Under the pieces are notes generated by a model that was given only the letters and a program-made list of their open reading frames with translations, made no database searches and had not been told where the DNA came from. The translations under genes and the position numbers were made by a program. This document shows, one piece after another, positions 54,055 through 62,743 of a DNA stretch of 64,000 nt. Position 1 is the first letter of the stretch. Each line of letters begins with the position of its first letter. The DNA is from CAYPPG01 sp964412555 (lineage in GTDB: Bacteria > Hinthialibacterota > Hinthialibacteria > Hinthialibacterales > Hinthialibacteraceae), in contig CAYPPG010000032.1 of NCBI GenBank assembly GCA_964412555.1, positions 1-64,000 of the forward strand. The letters are read 5' to 3'.

Positions 54055-56094
54055 ATGTCGAAATCAATAGGTGGATGGATTCCTGTCTTTTTGATCCTTT
54101 CTTTTACAGGAATTTGTTGGTCTGATACCAGCGAATCCACTCAAAGTCTGTCTATGAATTTGACAAAAATGAGTCTCGAAGAGTTGATGAATATCGAGAT
54201 CACCTCGGTCTCCAAACATCCGGAGAAACTATCCAAAGCAGCAGCAGCCGTTTTTGTCATTACGGAAGAAGATATTCGCCGTTCCGGCGTAACAAATATT
54301 CCTGAAGCATTGCGTATGGTTCCCGGTTTGCATGTAGCGCGGATCGATGCAAACAAATGGGCGATCACGGCGCGGGGATTCAGTGGGATGTTCGCAAACA
54401 AACTATTGGTCTTGATCGACGGCCGTTCTGTTTATACTCCACTCTTCTCAGGCGTGTTTTGGGATGTGCAGGATACATTGATCGAGGATGTGGAACGGAT
54501 CGAAGTCATCCGGGGGCCGGGGGCAGCATTGTGGGGAGCGAACGCTGTCAATGGGATTATCAATATTATCACGAAAAATGCGAAGGATACCCAAGGCGGT
54601 CTTCTCTCATTGAAAGCCGGAACCGAAGAGCATGCCATCGGTGGTTTTCGATATGGCGGTCAAGCGGGAGAGAATACATTTTACCGTTTTTACACAAAAT
54701 ACTTGAATCATGACGATTTTGTAGATGTTTCCGGCCAAGAATCGAATGATGGATGGGAGATTATTCGAAGCGGTTTTCGAGTGGATTCAGCAATTTCCGA
54801 GAAGGATGATTTCACCGTCCAGGGAGATATCTATAGCGGAGATGAGGGGACAACCTACAAAACATCGATTTTGCAGGAACCGTATGAACTCCATGTCGAT
54901 TCACACGATGGAATGAATGGCGCAAATCTGTTGTCCCGCTGGAAACACCGTTTTTCCGACATTTCCGATATTTCTCTTCAACTATATTATGACTGGACCA
55001 AGCGGGATTTTAACATCGGTGGAGAAGAACGGGATATCTTTGACCTGGATTTTCAGCACCATTATCAACTGAGTTCAAGACATAATTTGATTTGGGGAGT
55101 TGGTTACCGGTTTACAGGAGATTCCATCGAACCATTGTTGGATGCGAGTCTGATGCCAACAAGCCGGGAGGATCATCTATTCAGCGCCTTTGTCCAAGAT
55201 GAGATCACGCTGTATGAAGATTTCTTGTTTTTGACGCTTGGCTCAAAGTTCGAACACAACGATTACAGCGGATTCGAAGTGCAGCCAAATGCGCGGTTGC
55301 TATGGACTCCGCATGAACGACATTCATTTTGGGCTTCTGTTTCTCGTGCGGTTCGAACCCCCTCGCGTGCCGATCACGATGTAGACTTGGTTCAATTTGT
55401 TTTGCCTCCGAACGATCCGTTATTGCCGTTGCCGCTCCCTGTTTATCCCGTCGTGTGCGGATCTGACGATTTCATTTCTGAGGTCGTTGTAGCGTATGAA
55501 ATGGGATATCGAATGCAAGCAACAGAGTGGTTTTCACTGGATATCGCAGCATTTTATAATGATTATGACCATTTGCGCACTGCCGAAAACGGTTTGATTT
55601 CCTTGAGAGATGATCCGGTTCCTCATTTTTTCCTACCGGTAACCGTTGATAACAAGATGTTTGGTGAAACCTATGGAGTGGAATTATCGGGAAACATTCA
55701 AGCAACATCCTGGTGGAGTTTGCATCCGGCTTATTCCTATTTGCAAATGCAAATGCACATCGAATCGGACAGCACGGATACCTTGAATCCTCTTACGGAA
55801 GATGCGACCCCCCATCATCAGTTTTCGCTACGGTCCGCAATGGATATAAGCAAAGAGGTGGAACTGGACTTGTGGCTTCGCTATGCGGACAACCTCCCTC
55901 AGTATGATTTGTCCGGTTATTTGACGTTAGACGCCCGGCTTGGCTGGAGGCCGACTGAGAGTTTTGAACTTTCGATTGGAGCACGAAACCTTCTCGATGA
56001 CCGTCATCCGGAATTCGGCGATCCGGGATTGGTGCGGATTGTGGCGAGGGAAGTGGAACGAAGTTTTTACTTGAAAGGTGTTTGGAGATTTTGA
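54055..56094 (+). CDS. TonB-dependent receptor (intact paralogue)
   Basis: The protein of about 679 residues has a signal peptide (MSKSIGGWIPVFLILSFTGICWS), a plug domain (about 30-150) with RGPGAALWGANAVNGIINII, and a 22-strand barrel ending in Phe. It is closely related to the interrupted receptor upstream. The ligand is unknown; iron complexes, vitamins or glycans are all possible. TonB, ExbB and ExbD are not in the window. The start at ATG 54055 lacks a clear ribosome binding site, and a TTG at 53992 is an alternative. Confidence 0.9.
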   Translation: MSKSIGGWIPVFLILSFTGICWSDTSESTQSLSMNLTKMSLEELMNIEITSVSKHPEKLSKAAAAVFVITEEDIRRSGVTNIPEALRMVPGLHVARIDANKWAITARGFSGMFANKLLVLIDGRSVYTPLFSGVFWDVQDTLIEDVERIEVIRGPGAALWGANAVNGIINIITKNAKDTQGGLLSLKAGTEEHAIGGFRYGGQAGENTFYRFYTKYLNHDDFVDVSGQESNDGWEIIRSGFRVDSAISEKDDFTVQGDIYSGDEGTTYKTSILQEPYELHVDSHDGMNGANLLSRWKHRFSDISDISLQLYYDWTKRDFNIGGEERDIFDLDFQHHYQLSSRHNLIWGVGYRFTGDSIEPLLDASLMPTSREDHLFSAFVQDEITLYEDFLFLTLGSKFEHNDYSGFEVQPNARLLWTPHERHSFWASVSRAVRTPSRADHDVDLVQFVLPPNDPLLPLPLPVYPVVCGSDDFISEVVVAYEMGYRMQATEWFSLDIAAFYNDYDHLRTAENGLISLRDDPVPHFFLPVTVDNKMFGETYGVELSGNIQATSWWSLHPAYSYLQMQMHIESDSTDTLNPLTEDATPHHQFSLRSAMDISKEVELDLWLRYADNLPQYDLSGYLTLDARLGWRPTESFELSIGARNLLDDRHPEFGDPGLVRIVAREVERSFYLKGVWRF

Positions 56095-56202
56095 TGGGGA
56101 ATAAGTATAGATGGAAAATTCGACTTGTACTCTTCCAGTAATATTTCCTTCAACCTGCCACGTTGCCGGCAGGATGTTTGCGTTCTAAGCGCGCTCCGTT
56201 TT

Positions 56203-57066
56203 TCAGCCGCCGCGGCGCAGAGAAGAGAGTTGATCAGCGAGAATTCCGAAGAAAAAGACAATAACACCGGTCAGGATCAAAAAGATTGCACCGTCGGGGA
56301 TGTTGAATTCGCGGAATAAGTTGAATCCCCCATACAAGGTTCCGAGAAAAACAAGACCCAAACTCACCGGCATGAAAATTTTCAAGGGATTGAACAGAGT
56401 GGCAACGCGAATGATCAATAACATCGTTTGAAAAGCATCTTTTGTCGAGACTGTGCTGCGCCGCCCTTTACGGGGAGCGGTTTGGATTGGAATCGTGCCA
56501 ATTTCGTAAGCGTCTTTCACCATTGCCAAGGTCATCGTCGTGGATAAGGAAAAACCATTCGGAAGGATGGGAAAGTAGTTGACCGCATCTTTCTTACGGA
56601 AAATACGCAACCCCGAGTTGAGATCCTCAGGACAATCGCCCAAAAGAAAACGTGCCAACTTTCGCAACACTTTTTTCCCGAAAGTCCTCGACGCATATTG
56701 GAAGGAACGTTGATCACGAACTCCAATCACGCAGTCGTATTCCTCCTTCAGCGGTTCCGCCACACGAAGTAGGTCGCGTGGATTGTGCTGTCCGTCTCCA
56801 TCGATGATCGCAATCCATTCATGAAGAGCATGCCGTATCCCAGACTTGATCGAAGCGCCGTATCCTTTGTTCGTTTTGTGATGAATGACACGGGCGCCTC
56901 CGGAATCCGCCAATTCGGCCGTTTTATCCCGGGAACCGTCATTGACCACGATGATCTCGTGCTCGATTTCTTTCAACGTCTCTTGAACACCGGAAATCAC
57001 ATCCGCGATACTGGCCTCTTCATTATACGCAGGAATAATTATCGATAACGCAGGAATATTTTTCAT
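56203..57066 (-). CDS. Glycosyltransferase family 2 (polyprenyl-phosphate sugar synthase-like)
   Basis: The 287-residue protein has the GT2 core IIPAYNEEASI, VVNDGSRDKT and IIDGDGQHNP, with a DxD-like DGDG metal site, and NSGLRIFRK. Two C-terminal transmembrane helices (about 228-250 and 262-280) resemble dolichyl-phosphate mannose synthase-like proteins that load sugars on polyprenyl phosphate. It begins one base after the stop of an alpha/beta hydrolase gene. Confidence 0.88.
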   Translation of the reverse strand: MKNIPALSIIIPAYNEEASIADVISGVQETLKEIEHEIIVVNDGSRDKTAELADSGGARVIHHKTNKGYGASIKSGIRHALHEWIAIIDGDGQHNPRDLLRVAEPLKEEYDCVIGVRDQRSFQYASRTFGKKVLRKLARFLLGDCPEDLNSGLRIFRKKDAVNYFPILPNGFSLSTTMTLAMVKDAYEIGTIPIQTAPRKGRRSTVSTKDAFQTMLLIIRVATLFNPLKIFMPVSLGLVFLGTLYGGFNLFREFNIPDGAIFLILTGVIVFFFGILADQLSSLRRGG

Positions 57067-57067
57067 A

Positions 57068-57880
57068 TTATTCGAATCTCGGGCCTTCGTGTTCGATGAG
57101 AAAATGTTTTCTGAACCAATCTACAGCGAGTTGGGTCATTTTCGGGTGATAGGCATGGCCGGTTTTCAGAATCATGGTGTACGCCAATTTATCACCAGCG
57201 CCTTCCGCCACATATTCGGTGTACAATTTTTCATACAATTGGGTGGCATATCGGGGATCAGCGCGTGTATCCTTTTCTGTGGTCACAAGAAGCAAAGGCT
57301 TCGGCGCAATTTTTTCAATAAAATTGAGAGGATCATATTTCTGAATGAGTGAGTTCCCCTCCAATCCACGAAATTCAATCAATGAGGTGATCTTACAAAC
57401 CGGAAGCAACGCTAAACAACACCGAATTCTACGTTCCATTTTCAACGCGTACAGCGCATGCATGGCTCCCCATGATAAACCGGCGACCGCGATTTCCCCG
57501 GGAGGTGTAATTTTTTTTTCAATGATGAACTCAATGATTTTGCGAATATCTTCCATGGCGCCGTCAAAAGGATTGAGTTCCTTGTGGGTGATAATTTTCA
57601 TCACATTGTCGATAGCGGGCAGTTCTTTTTTCTCCCGCCGTTCTCCATGACCCCTCAATTCGACGGCGAGCAAATTGCATCCGATTTTTTGAATCGCTTC
57701 TGCAAATTCGACATAGCGGTCCTGAAAAATTTGGTTGCGTGTGCCGTTAAGCCCGTGAAAATAGATAATGGTCGGAATACTGCGAAATTCGGATGTTGGA
57801 CGTGACAGTAGACATTGAATAGGAGGAGAAACACTTCGAATAATGACAGGATAGATATGGAGAGGCATCGCTTTAGACAA
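57068..57880 (-). CDS. Alpha/beta hydrolase (dienelactone/acyl hydrolase-like)
   Basis: The 270-residue protein has the alpha/beta hydrolase motifs IIYFHGLNGTRNQ (oxyanion hole), AGLSWGAMHA (GxSxG nucleophile elbow) and catalytic His in TGHAYHPKM. It resembles proteins that cleave ester bonds in small or cell-wall substrates. The glycosyltransferase gene follows after one base, so both may form one operon. Confidence 0.8.
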   Translation of the reverse strand: MSKAMPLHIYPVIIRSVSPPIQCLLSRPTSEFRSIPTIIYFHGLNGTRNQIFQDRYVEFAEAIQKIGCNLLAVELRGHGERREKKELPAIDNVMKIITHKELNPFDGAMEDIRKIIEFIIEKKITPPGEIAVAGLSWGAMHALYALKMERRIRCCLALLPVCKITSLIEFRGLEGNSLIQKYDPLNFIEKIAPKPLLLVTTEKDTRADPRYATQLYEKLYTEYVAEGAGDKLAYTMILKTGHAYHPKMTQLAVDWFRKHFLIEHEGPRFE

Positions 57881-57977
57881 AAAAATCCCTTATTCGGCAT
57901 TCAAAATCTTATGATACAACATTATACTCCTGTTCCCTATATAATTGAAATACCAGTATCTTGACGGATTTTTTCAC

Positions 57978-58036
57978 ACAGGCCGCCGAGACGGCGGCGT
58001 TACACTTCGTATCGCCGGCATCTTGCCGGCATTTTT
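57978..58036. repeat. Two hairpin repeats upstream of prfB
   Basis: CCGCCG-AGA-CGGCGG (57983-57997) and GCCGGCA-TCT-TGCCGGC (58014-58030) are two small stems. The second is followed by a T run and reads like a terminator on the plus strand. They sit 110 bp before the prfB promoter and may insulate it from read-through. Confidence 0.75.
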
Positions 58037-58143
58037 ACACGTACAGCTGGGACAACCGCGCTTCATCATGAAAAGAACGATAACAGATTTTCCAAGTGAC
58101 AGTATAATAACAATAGCCAAACAAAAAATTGAAGAGTATTCAT

Positions 58144-58172
58144 TTTAACCAATCGATGCAATAATGTATAAT
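58144..58172 (+). promoter_or_regulatory. Sigma-70-like promoter for prfB
   Basis: A perfect TATAAT (58167-58172) is 16-17 bases downstream of a TTTAAC/TTAACC -35-like element (58144-58150). It lies 60 bp before the prfB start. Confidence 0.6.
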
Positions 58173-58231
58173 AGAGGGATTCATAGTAATCTCATTGATT
58201 CATAAAAAAATACAATCCAAAGGAAATACTC

Positions 58232-59381
58232 ATGTTGCTAGAATTATTGGACAGACAAAAAGAATCACATAAACGCCTCGAAGAGCTTGGGAGGTATCTT
58301 TGACATTGAAGGAAAACGAGAGGAAATTTCTCAACTCGAACAGCTCATGAACGATCCTGGCTTTTGGAACAATCCCCAGGAAGCGCAGGAAACCACCAAA
58401 AAAATAAAACGGTACAAAGATTTTATCGTTCCATATGAGAAATTGCATTCCCGCTTTTCCGATTTGGGTGAACTCCTTGAATTGACCTCCGCCGAAAACG
58501 ATGAGGAACACGAAGAGGAGTTGGCACAAGAATTGGAGGAACTAGAACACGAGTTGGATGAATTCGAACTCCAATGCACCTTGAGTGGAGAGCACGACGA
58601 GGGCAATTGCTTTCTCAATATCCATCCGGGAGCGGGAGGGACTGAATCCTGTGACTGGGCTTCCATGCTGATGCGGATGTACCTGCGTTACATTGAGCGG
58701 CAAGGTTGGAAATCGCAAATCATCGACTACCAAGAGGGTGAAGAAGCCGGAATCAAAAATGTCACCATTCATATCAAGGGAGAATATGCCTATGGATTGC
58801 TGAAAGCGGAAATCGGAGTTCATCGCTTGGTAAGAATCTCTCCCTTCGACGCCAACAGCCGCCGGCACACATCGTTCGCCGCCGTGCATGTCATGCCGGA
58901 GCTGGAGGATGAACTCGTTGTCGATATCGACGAAAAAGATCTTCGCATCGATACGTTCCGAGCTTCCGGTTGCGGAGGGCAACATGTCAATACGACAGAC
59001 TCGGCGATTCGCATCACCCATCTTCCGACCGGCATCGTCGTAAGCTGTCAGAATGAGCGTTCCCAAAGACAGAACAAAGAAACCGCGATGAAAATTTTAT
59101 CCGCCCGGCTCTATCAATTGATGGAAGAGGAACAAGCGGAGAAAATCGAAGAACTTTCGGGAGAAAAACGGGATATCGCATGGGGAAATCAGATTCGTTC
59201 CTATGTATTCCATCCCTACAATATGATCAAGGATCACCGAACCTCGGTCGAAACTGGGAATGTACAGCCGGTCATGGACGGGGACTTGGACGAATATATC
59301 ACCGCCTATTTACGGTCGGAAACCGCTGGGGCGAAAATCAAAGCGAAAGAGGTAGCGGTGTCGGCTGGTAAAGGGGTGTAA
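58232..59381 (+). CDS. prfB: Peptide chain release factor 2 with programmed +1 frameshift
   Basis: RF2 ends translation at UGA and UAA codons. The first 23 codons end at an in-frame TGA (58301-58303), and the rest of the gene is in the +1 frame. The total product is about 382 residues, with the peptide anticodon SPF (RISPFDANS) and the catalytic GGQ (SGCGGQHVN). The gene starts at ATG 58232 with AAGGA upstream. Low RF2 makes the ribosome pause on TGA and shift, so the site gives autoregulation. A start at 58287 in the second frame alone would miss the RF2 N-terminus. Confidence 0.93.
58289..58304 (+). promoter_or_regulatory. Programmed +1 frameshift site of prfB
   Basis: The sequence GGGAGGTATCTTTGAC contains an internal Shine-Dalgarno (GGGAGG) three bases before CTT and the slippery CTT TGA C. 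CTT slips by one base to read TTT, and GAC is decoded next. This matches the well-known RF2 autoregulation site (AGGGGGTATCTTTGAC in E. coli), with one base exchange in the Shine-Dalgarno. Confidence 0.93.
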
Positions 59382-59388
59382 ATATAAT

Positions 59389-61236
59389 GTGCTGTGGGGA
59401 AATCCGTTGACAGAGGATGGAAATTCTATATTCGAACGAAATTTAAATTGTTTGAACGAATATCATCCGGAAATCGTATCTCTCGTACAAAAATCATCTT
59501 CTTCTACCATTGCGGCTCCACAAATCCATTCTAGAAATGAAGATGAATTTCAACCGCTTCTGATTACCCCTTATGAGAAAATGCACGATCGAATCGTTGT
59601 CTCTTTTGGAACCGCTTCGGGAAAGTGGTTACTCGATCATTATTCAACCATAAGCAATAATCTATATCGGCTCATCGTTCTTGAACCTTCCGTGGAAACT
59701 TTCTCCAATCTCTTGAGAAACCGCGATATTCAATCCTTGCTATCCGATACACGGATCGATTGGCTGATTGGACCGAAGATCAACCAACTTGAACAAGTTC
59801 TTCGGGAATCTATTGTAGGAATCGGATACTGGGGGATTACATTGTATGCCGATAGTCATACAAAAGAAATCTATACAGAACAATTCAATACAACCTCCCA
59901 GATTGTGTCGCTTGTTGAAGGTATTGGTTGTGAAAATGCGCGAACGCAAAAAGAGCGGGGAAAATTTATTCAGCACAATATATTGCGAAACCTACCTTGG
60001 ATTTTGCGTTCTGCCTCCAGTCATTGTTGTGAGAATACATTACAAGATGTACCGGCTGTCATTGTCGGCGCAGGTCCGTCTTTGAATCAAAATATCGAAT
60101 GGCTCTGTAATGCATCGGCCGGGGTGTTGATCATATCCACCGATACAGCTTTACCACTTCTTGCACGAAATGGAATCCAACCACATATCGTAGTGGCATG
60201 CGATCCGTTGCAGATTAATTTAAAGCATTTTTCAAAATTCAATTCCTTGGAACCCATGATTTTTGCCTACTTACCGGATACCTATTACGGGATTTTGGCA
60301 AAATTTCCCACACATCGGCGGCTTCTTTGTTTACATGATCTGCAATCGAAAACACTGCAACAATTGGCTCCGCTTCTGGGAGTTCAAGGAACGTTTCAAC
60401 GTTCAATGAATGTTGGATATTGCGCCTTCGCCCTAGCCCGTCTTCTTGGCTGTTCTCCCATTATCTTGACCGGTATGGACTTGGCTGTTTCGCGTCAAGG
60501 CCGCTCCCATGCGGAAGGCACCGCGAATGTTCACGATGTTTCGATCCAATCTAAAACCAGTTCAGACTCAAATAATGAAAATCACCAATCTTCTTCCCCC
60601 ATATTCGTCGAAGTCGAGGGATATGATGGAGAACCGATTTTCACCTTTTCCTACTTTCAACAGACCATTTTCCTATTGGAACAAACCATCGCGCAAATGA
60701 ACACTCTCGTCATCGATGCAACCGAAGGAGGAGCCAAGAAGCGGGGAGCGGTTCAAATGCTTTTGAGAGATGCGCTTCGGCAGCATCATGGAACTGTGGA
60801 CATTTCTGCATGTTTAGACACTCTATTTCTCCCCCGACAAGATATTCCTCTTAAACCTTTAGTGGATATTTTCATAGAAAAGCATAAAGAGATAGTCAAA
60901 ATTCGAAACCAATTGGAAATCGGAAAAGCGCGATTGCAACAATGGTATACCTCCGGGCATTCAACAAAAACAAGAAATAAAGAATTGGAAGTCTTTCTAT
61001 CGCGTTGGAAAGAAATACTCTGCTATCCGGCTCTGGATATTGGGATTGATATCGGATTGGCGCGATGGCGGTACGAAACGTATCGCGCTTTTCCGCCGGG
61101 ATCTCTTTCCCCGGCTGAATCGGCGGAATGGTGGTATAAACGGTTGTCAGCATGGTTTTCAGGTTTACAGGAAGATTTGACGTTTTTTGGTCAAGTGTAT
61201 GAGTATGTAGTGAAAGAATTGGGAAAAGTTAAATAA
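59389..61236 (+). CDS. MptE-like/DUF115 motility-accessory-factor protein
   Basis: The 615-residue protein has the DUF115 core: VPAVIVGAGPSLNQNIEWL, TDTALPLLARNGIQPHIVVACDP and the ILTGMDLAVSRQGRSHAEGT region. Members include 6-hydroxymethylpterin pyrophosphokinase MptE and the Maf glycosyltransferases that modify flagellins or surface proteins with nonulosonic acids. The C-terminal helical region supports the Maf side. The start GTG 59389 lies eight bases after the prfB stop, with AAAGGGG about 12 bases upstream. The gene is the second of the prfB operon. Confidence 0.75.
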   Translation: MLWGNPLTEDGNSIFERNLNCLNEYHPEIVSLVQKSSSSTIAAPQIHSRNEDEFQPLLITPYEKMHDRIVVSFGTASGKWLLDHYSTISNNLYRLIVLEPSVETFSNLLRNRDIQSLLSDTRIDWLIGPKINQLEQVLRESIVGIGYWGITLYADSHTKEIYTEQFNTTSQIVSLVEGIGCENARTQKERGKFIQHNILRNLPWILRSASSHCCENTLQDVPAVIVGAGPSLNQNIEWLCNASAGVLIISTDTALPLLARNGIQPHIVVACDPLQINLKHFSKFNSLEPMIFAYLPDTYYGILAKFPTHRRLLCLHDLQSKTLQQLAPLLGVQGTFQRSMNVGYCAFALARLLGCSPIILTGMDLAVSRQGRSHAEGTANVHDVSIQSKTSSDSNNENHQSSSPIFVEVEGYDGEPIFTFSYFQQTIFLLEQTIAQMNTLVIDATEGGAKKRGAVQMLLRDALRQHHGTVDISACLDTLFLPRQDIPLKPLVDIFIEKHKEIVKIRNQLEIGKARLQQWYTSGHSTKTRNKELEVFLSRWKEILCYPALDIGIDIGLARWRYETYRAFPPGSLSPAESAEWWYKRLSAWFSGLQEDLTFFGQVYEYVVKELGKVK

Positions 61237-61606
61237 TGTTGGGTGCTTGCGTTTTATGATGCGGGCAGGGATGCCCGCGCTCCCAGAAATTCGAATGTTG
61301 GGTGCTTGCGTTTTATGATGCGGGCAGGGATGCCCGCGCTCCCAGAAATTCGAATGTTGGGTGCTTGCGTTTTATGATGCGGGCAGGGATGCCCGCGCTC
61401 CCAGAAANNNNNNNNNNNNNNNNNNNNNNNNNNNNNNNNNNNNNNNNNNNNNNNNNNNNNNNNNNNNNNNNNNNNNNNNNNNNNNNNNNNNNNNNNNNNN
61501 NNNNNNNTATGATGCGGGCAGGGATGCCCGCGCTCCCAGAAATTCGAATGTTGGGTGCTTGCGTTCTATGATGCGGGCAGGGATGCCCGCGCTCCCAGAA
61601 ATTCAC
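61236..61606. repeat. 59-bp tandem hairpin array interrupted by an assembly gap
   Basis: Units of exactly 59 bp begin at 61236, 61295 and 61354, continue into a gap, and resume at about 61508, with a further unit at 61548. Each carries the stem GCGGGCA-GGGA-TGCCCGC plus a non-palindromic tail with TTCGAATGTTGGGTGCTTGC. At least five copies are seen. All are nearly identical, so the array is recent or under gene conversion. It ends inside the wecB coding sequence. Confidence 0.9.
61408..61507. other. 100-N assembly gap inside the tandem array
   Basis: A run of exactly 100 N is the usual placeholder for a gap of unknown size. It lies within the 59-bp repeat array, which explains why the assembler broke there. 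The true copy number is unknown. Confidence 0.99.
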
Positions 61607-62738
61607 TTGGTTTATTCCCGTTATTGAAAAAGTATCGAATCCCTTCACAGATACGTTTTGCGGCCTGGCCGTCACCATAGGGGGATCGGCATTGGGAGTA
61701 TTGATGATATAGGGCACGGTCATGAATAAGTTCACTTACTGTTTCGATGATTTTCTCCGAATTCGTTCCGACTAAAATCGAGGATCGCCGATCGATTCCC
61801 TCCGGCCGTTCTGTCTTCTCCCGAAGCACAAGCACCGGTTTTCCCAATGTCGGCGCTTCTTCTTGAATGCCCCCCGAATCGGTCAGAACCAAGAAAGAGG
61901 AATGCATAAAAACAGCCATTTCCGGATAGGATACCGCATCGAGAAGAATCACTCGATCGATACCACTCAACTCACGATGGACGCATTGGCGGACTTCCGG
62001 ATTGGGATGAACGAGAAAGAGTATCGAAATGTCGGGAAACATTTTTGAAAGCGTTCGAAGGGCTTCGCAAATAGAATGAAGATTTTGACCCCAGTTTTCC
62101 CGCCGATGGCTTGTAACCAAGATATTCTTAGGCAAAATGGCGTAGCGGTTCATCATATTTTTCCGAAATTCCGGAGTAATACGCTGTAAGGTCGAATGGA
62201 GTGCATCGATTCCCGGATTTCCCACAACGAAAATCCTCTCGGAGCTTACGTTCTCCCGCAACAAGTTGTCTTTCGACGTTTGTGTCGGAGCGAAATGTAA
62301 TTGTGCTGTATGGGTGATCAATCTACGATTAATTTCTTCGGGAAAAGGATTCTGGTCATCATAGGTACGCAATCCCGCTTCGATATGAGCCACTGGAATT
62401 TGTTGATAGGTGGAGGCAAGTGCAGCAATGAAAGCGGTGGTTGTATCTCCCTGCACGAGCAGGAGATCCGGTGGAGAGAATCGAAGATAGTCGGAAATCC
62501 CTCGCCAGGCTTTTTCAACAAAACGAATTAAATCGGATTGTCTTTGCATCAAGTTCAGATCGTGATCCGGTACAATCCCAAAAAAATCCAATACCGTATC
62601 CTGGAGTTCGCGATGCTGAGACGTCGTAAGGACACGAACGTTGAATGCCGCCGTTTCCTTGCACTGACAAATAACAGGGGACGTCTTGACTGCTTCCGGA
62701 CGGGTACCGAGGACAAAAAGAAGAGTCGATTTGTTCAT
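61566..62738 (-). CDS. wecB: UDP-N-acetylglucosamine 2-epimerase (non-hydrolysing)
   Basis: The enzyme makes UDP-ManNAc from UDP-GlcNAc for surface polysaccharides or enterobacterial-type antigens. The catalytic motifs are VQGDTTTAF, HIEAGLRT, PEEINRR and SHRREN. The natural C-terminus ends near RYFFNNGNKPSEF. The last 11 residues (FLGARASLPAS) and the stop are encoded by the hairpin array. ATG 62738 has GAAGGA only one or two bases away. The start lies 5 bp after the BatA-like gene stop, in an operon. Confidence 0.9.
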   Translation of the reverse strand: MNKSTLLFVLGTRPEAVKTSPVICQCKETAAFNVRVLTTSQHRELQDTVLDFFGIVPDHDLNLMQRQSDLIRFVEKAWRGISDYLRFSPPDLLLVQGDTTTAFIAALASTYQQIPVAHIEAGLRTYDDQNPFPEEINRRLITHTAQLHFAPTQTSKDNLLRENVSSERIFVVGNPGIDALHSTLQRITPEFRKNMMNRYAILPKNILVTSHRRENWGQNLHSICEALRTLSKMFPDISILFLVHPNPEVRQCVHRELSGIDRVILLDAVSYPEMAVFMHSSFLVLTDSGGIQEEAPTLGKPVLVLREKTERPEGIDRRSSILVGTNSEKIIETVSELIHDRALYHQYSQCRSPYGDGQAAKRICEGIRYFFNNGNKPSEFLGARASLPAS

Positions 62739-62743
62739 TTCCT

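Noticed and set aside
58014..58035. The second hairpin before prfB as a transcription terminator
   Set aside because: No plus-strand gene lies upstream to terminate. It belongs to the repeat family, though it may still block read-through.
58287..59381. prfB as a gene starting in the second frame, or as a frameshift error
   Set aside because: The first frame carries the RF2 N-terminus and the site matches the known programmed frameshift signal, so the shift is genuine.
61236..61606. Possible CRISPR array at the 59-bp tandem repeats
   Set aside because: The units are contiguous 59-bp copies with no unique spacers and no cas genes nearby. The pattern is a simple tandem hairpin array.
61302..61627. 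Open frames across the array reading DARAPRNSNV or MPALPE peptides
   Set aside because: They are translations of the hairpin repeat in different frames and cross the 100-N gap. No ribosome binding site or family supports them.
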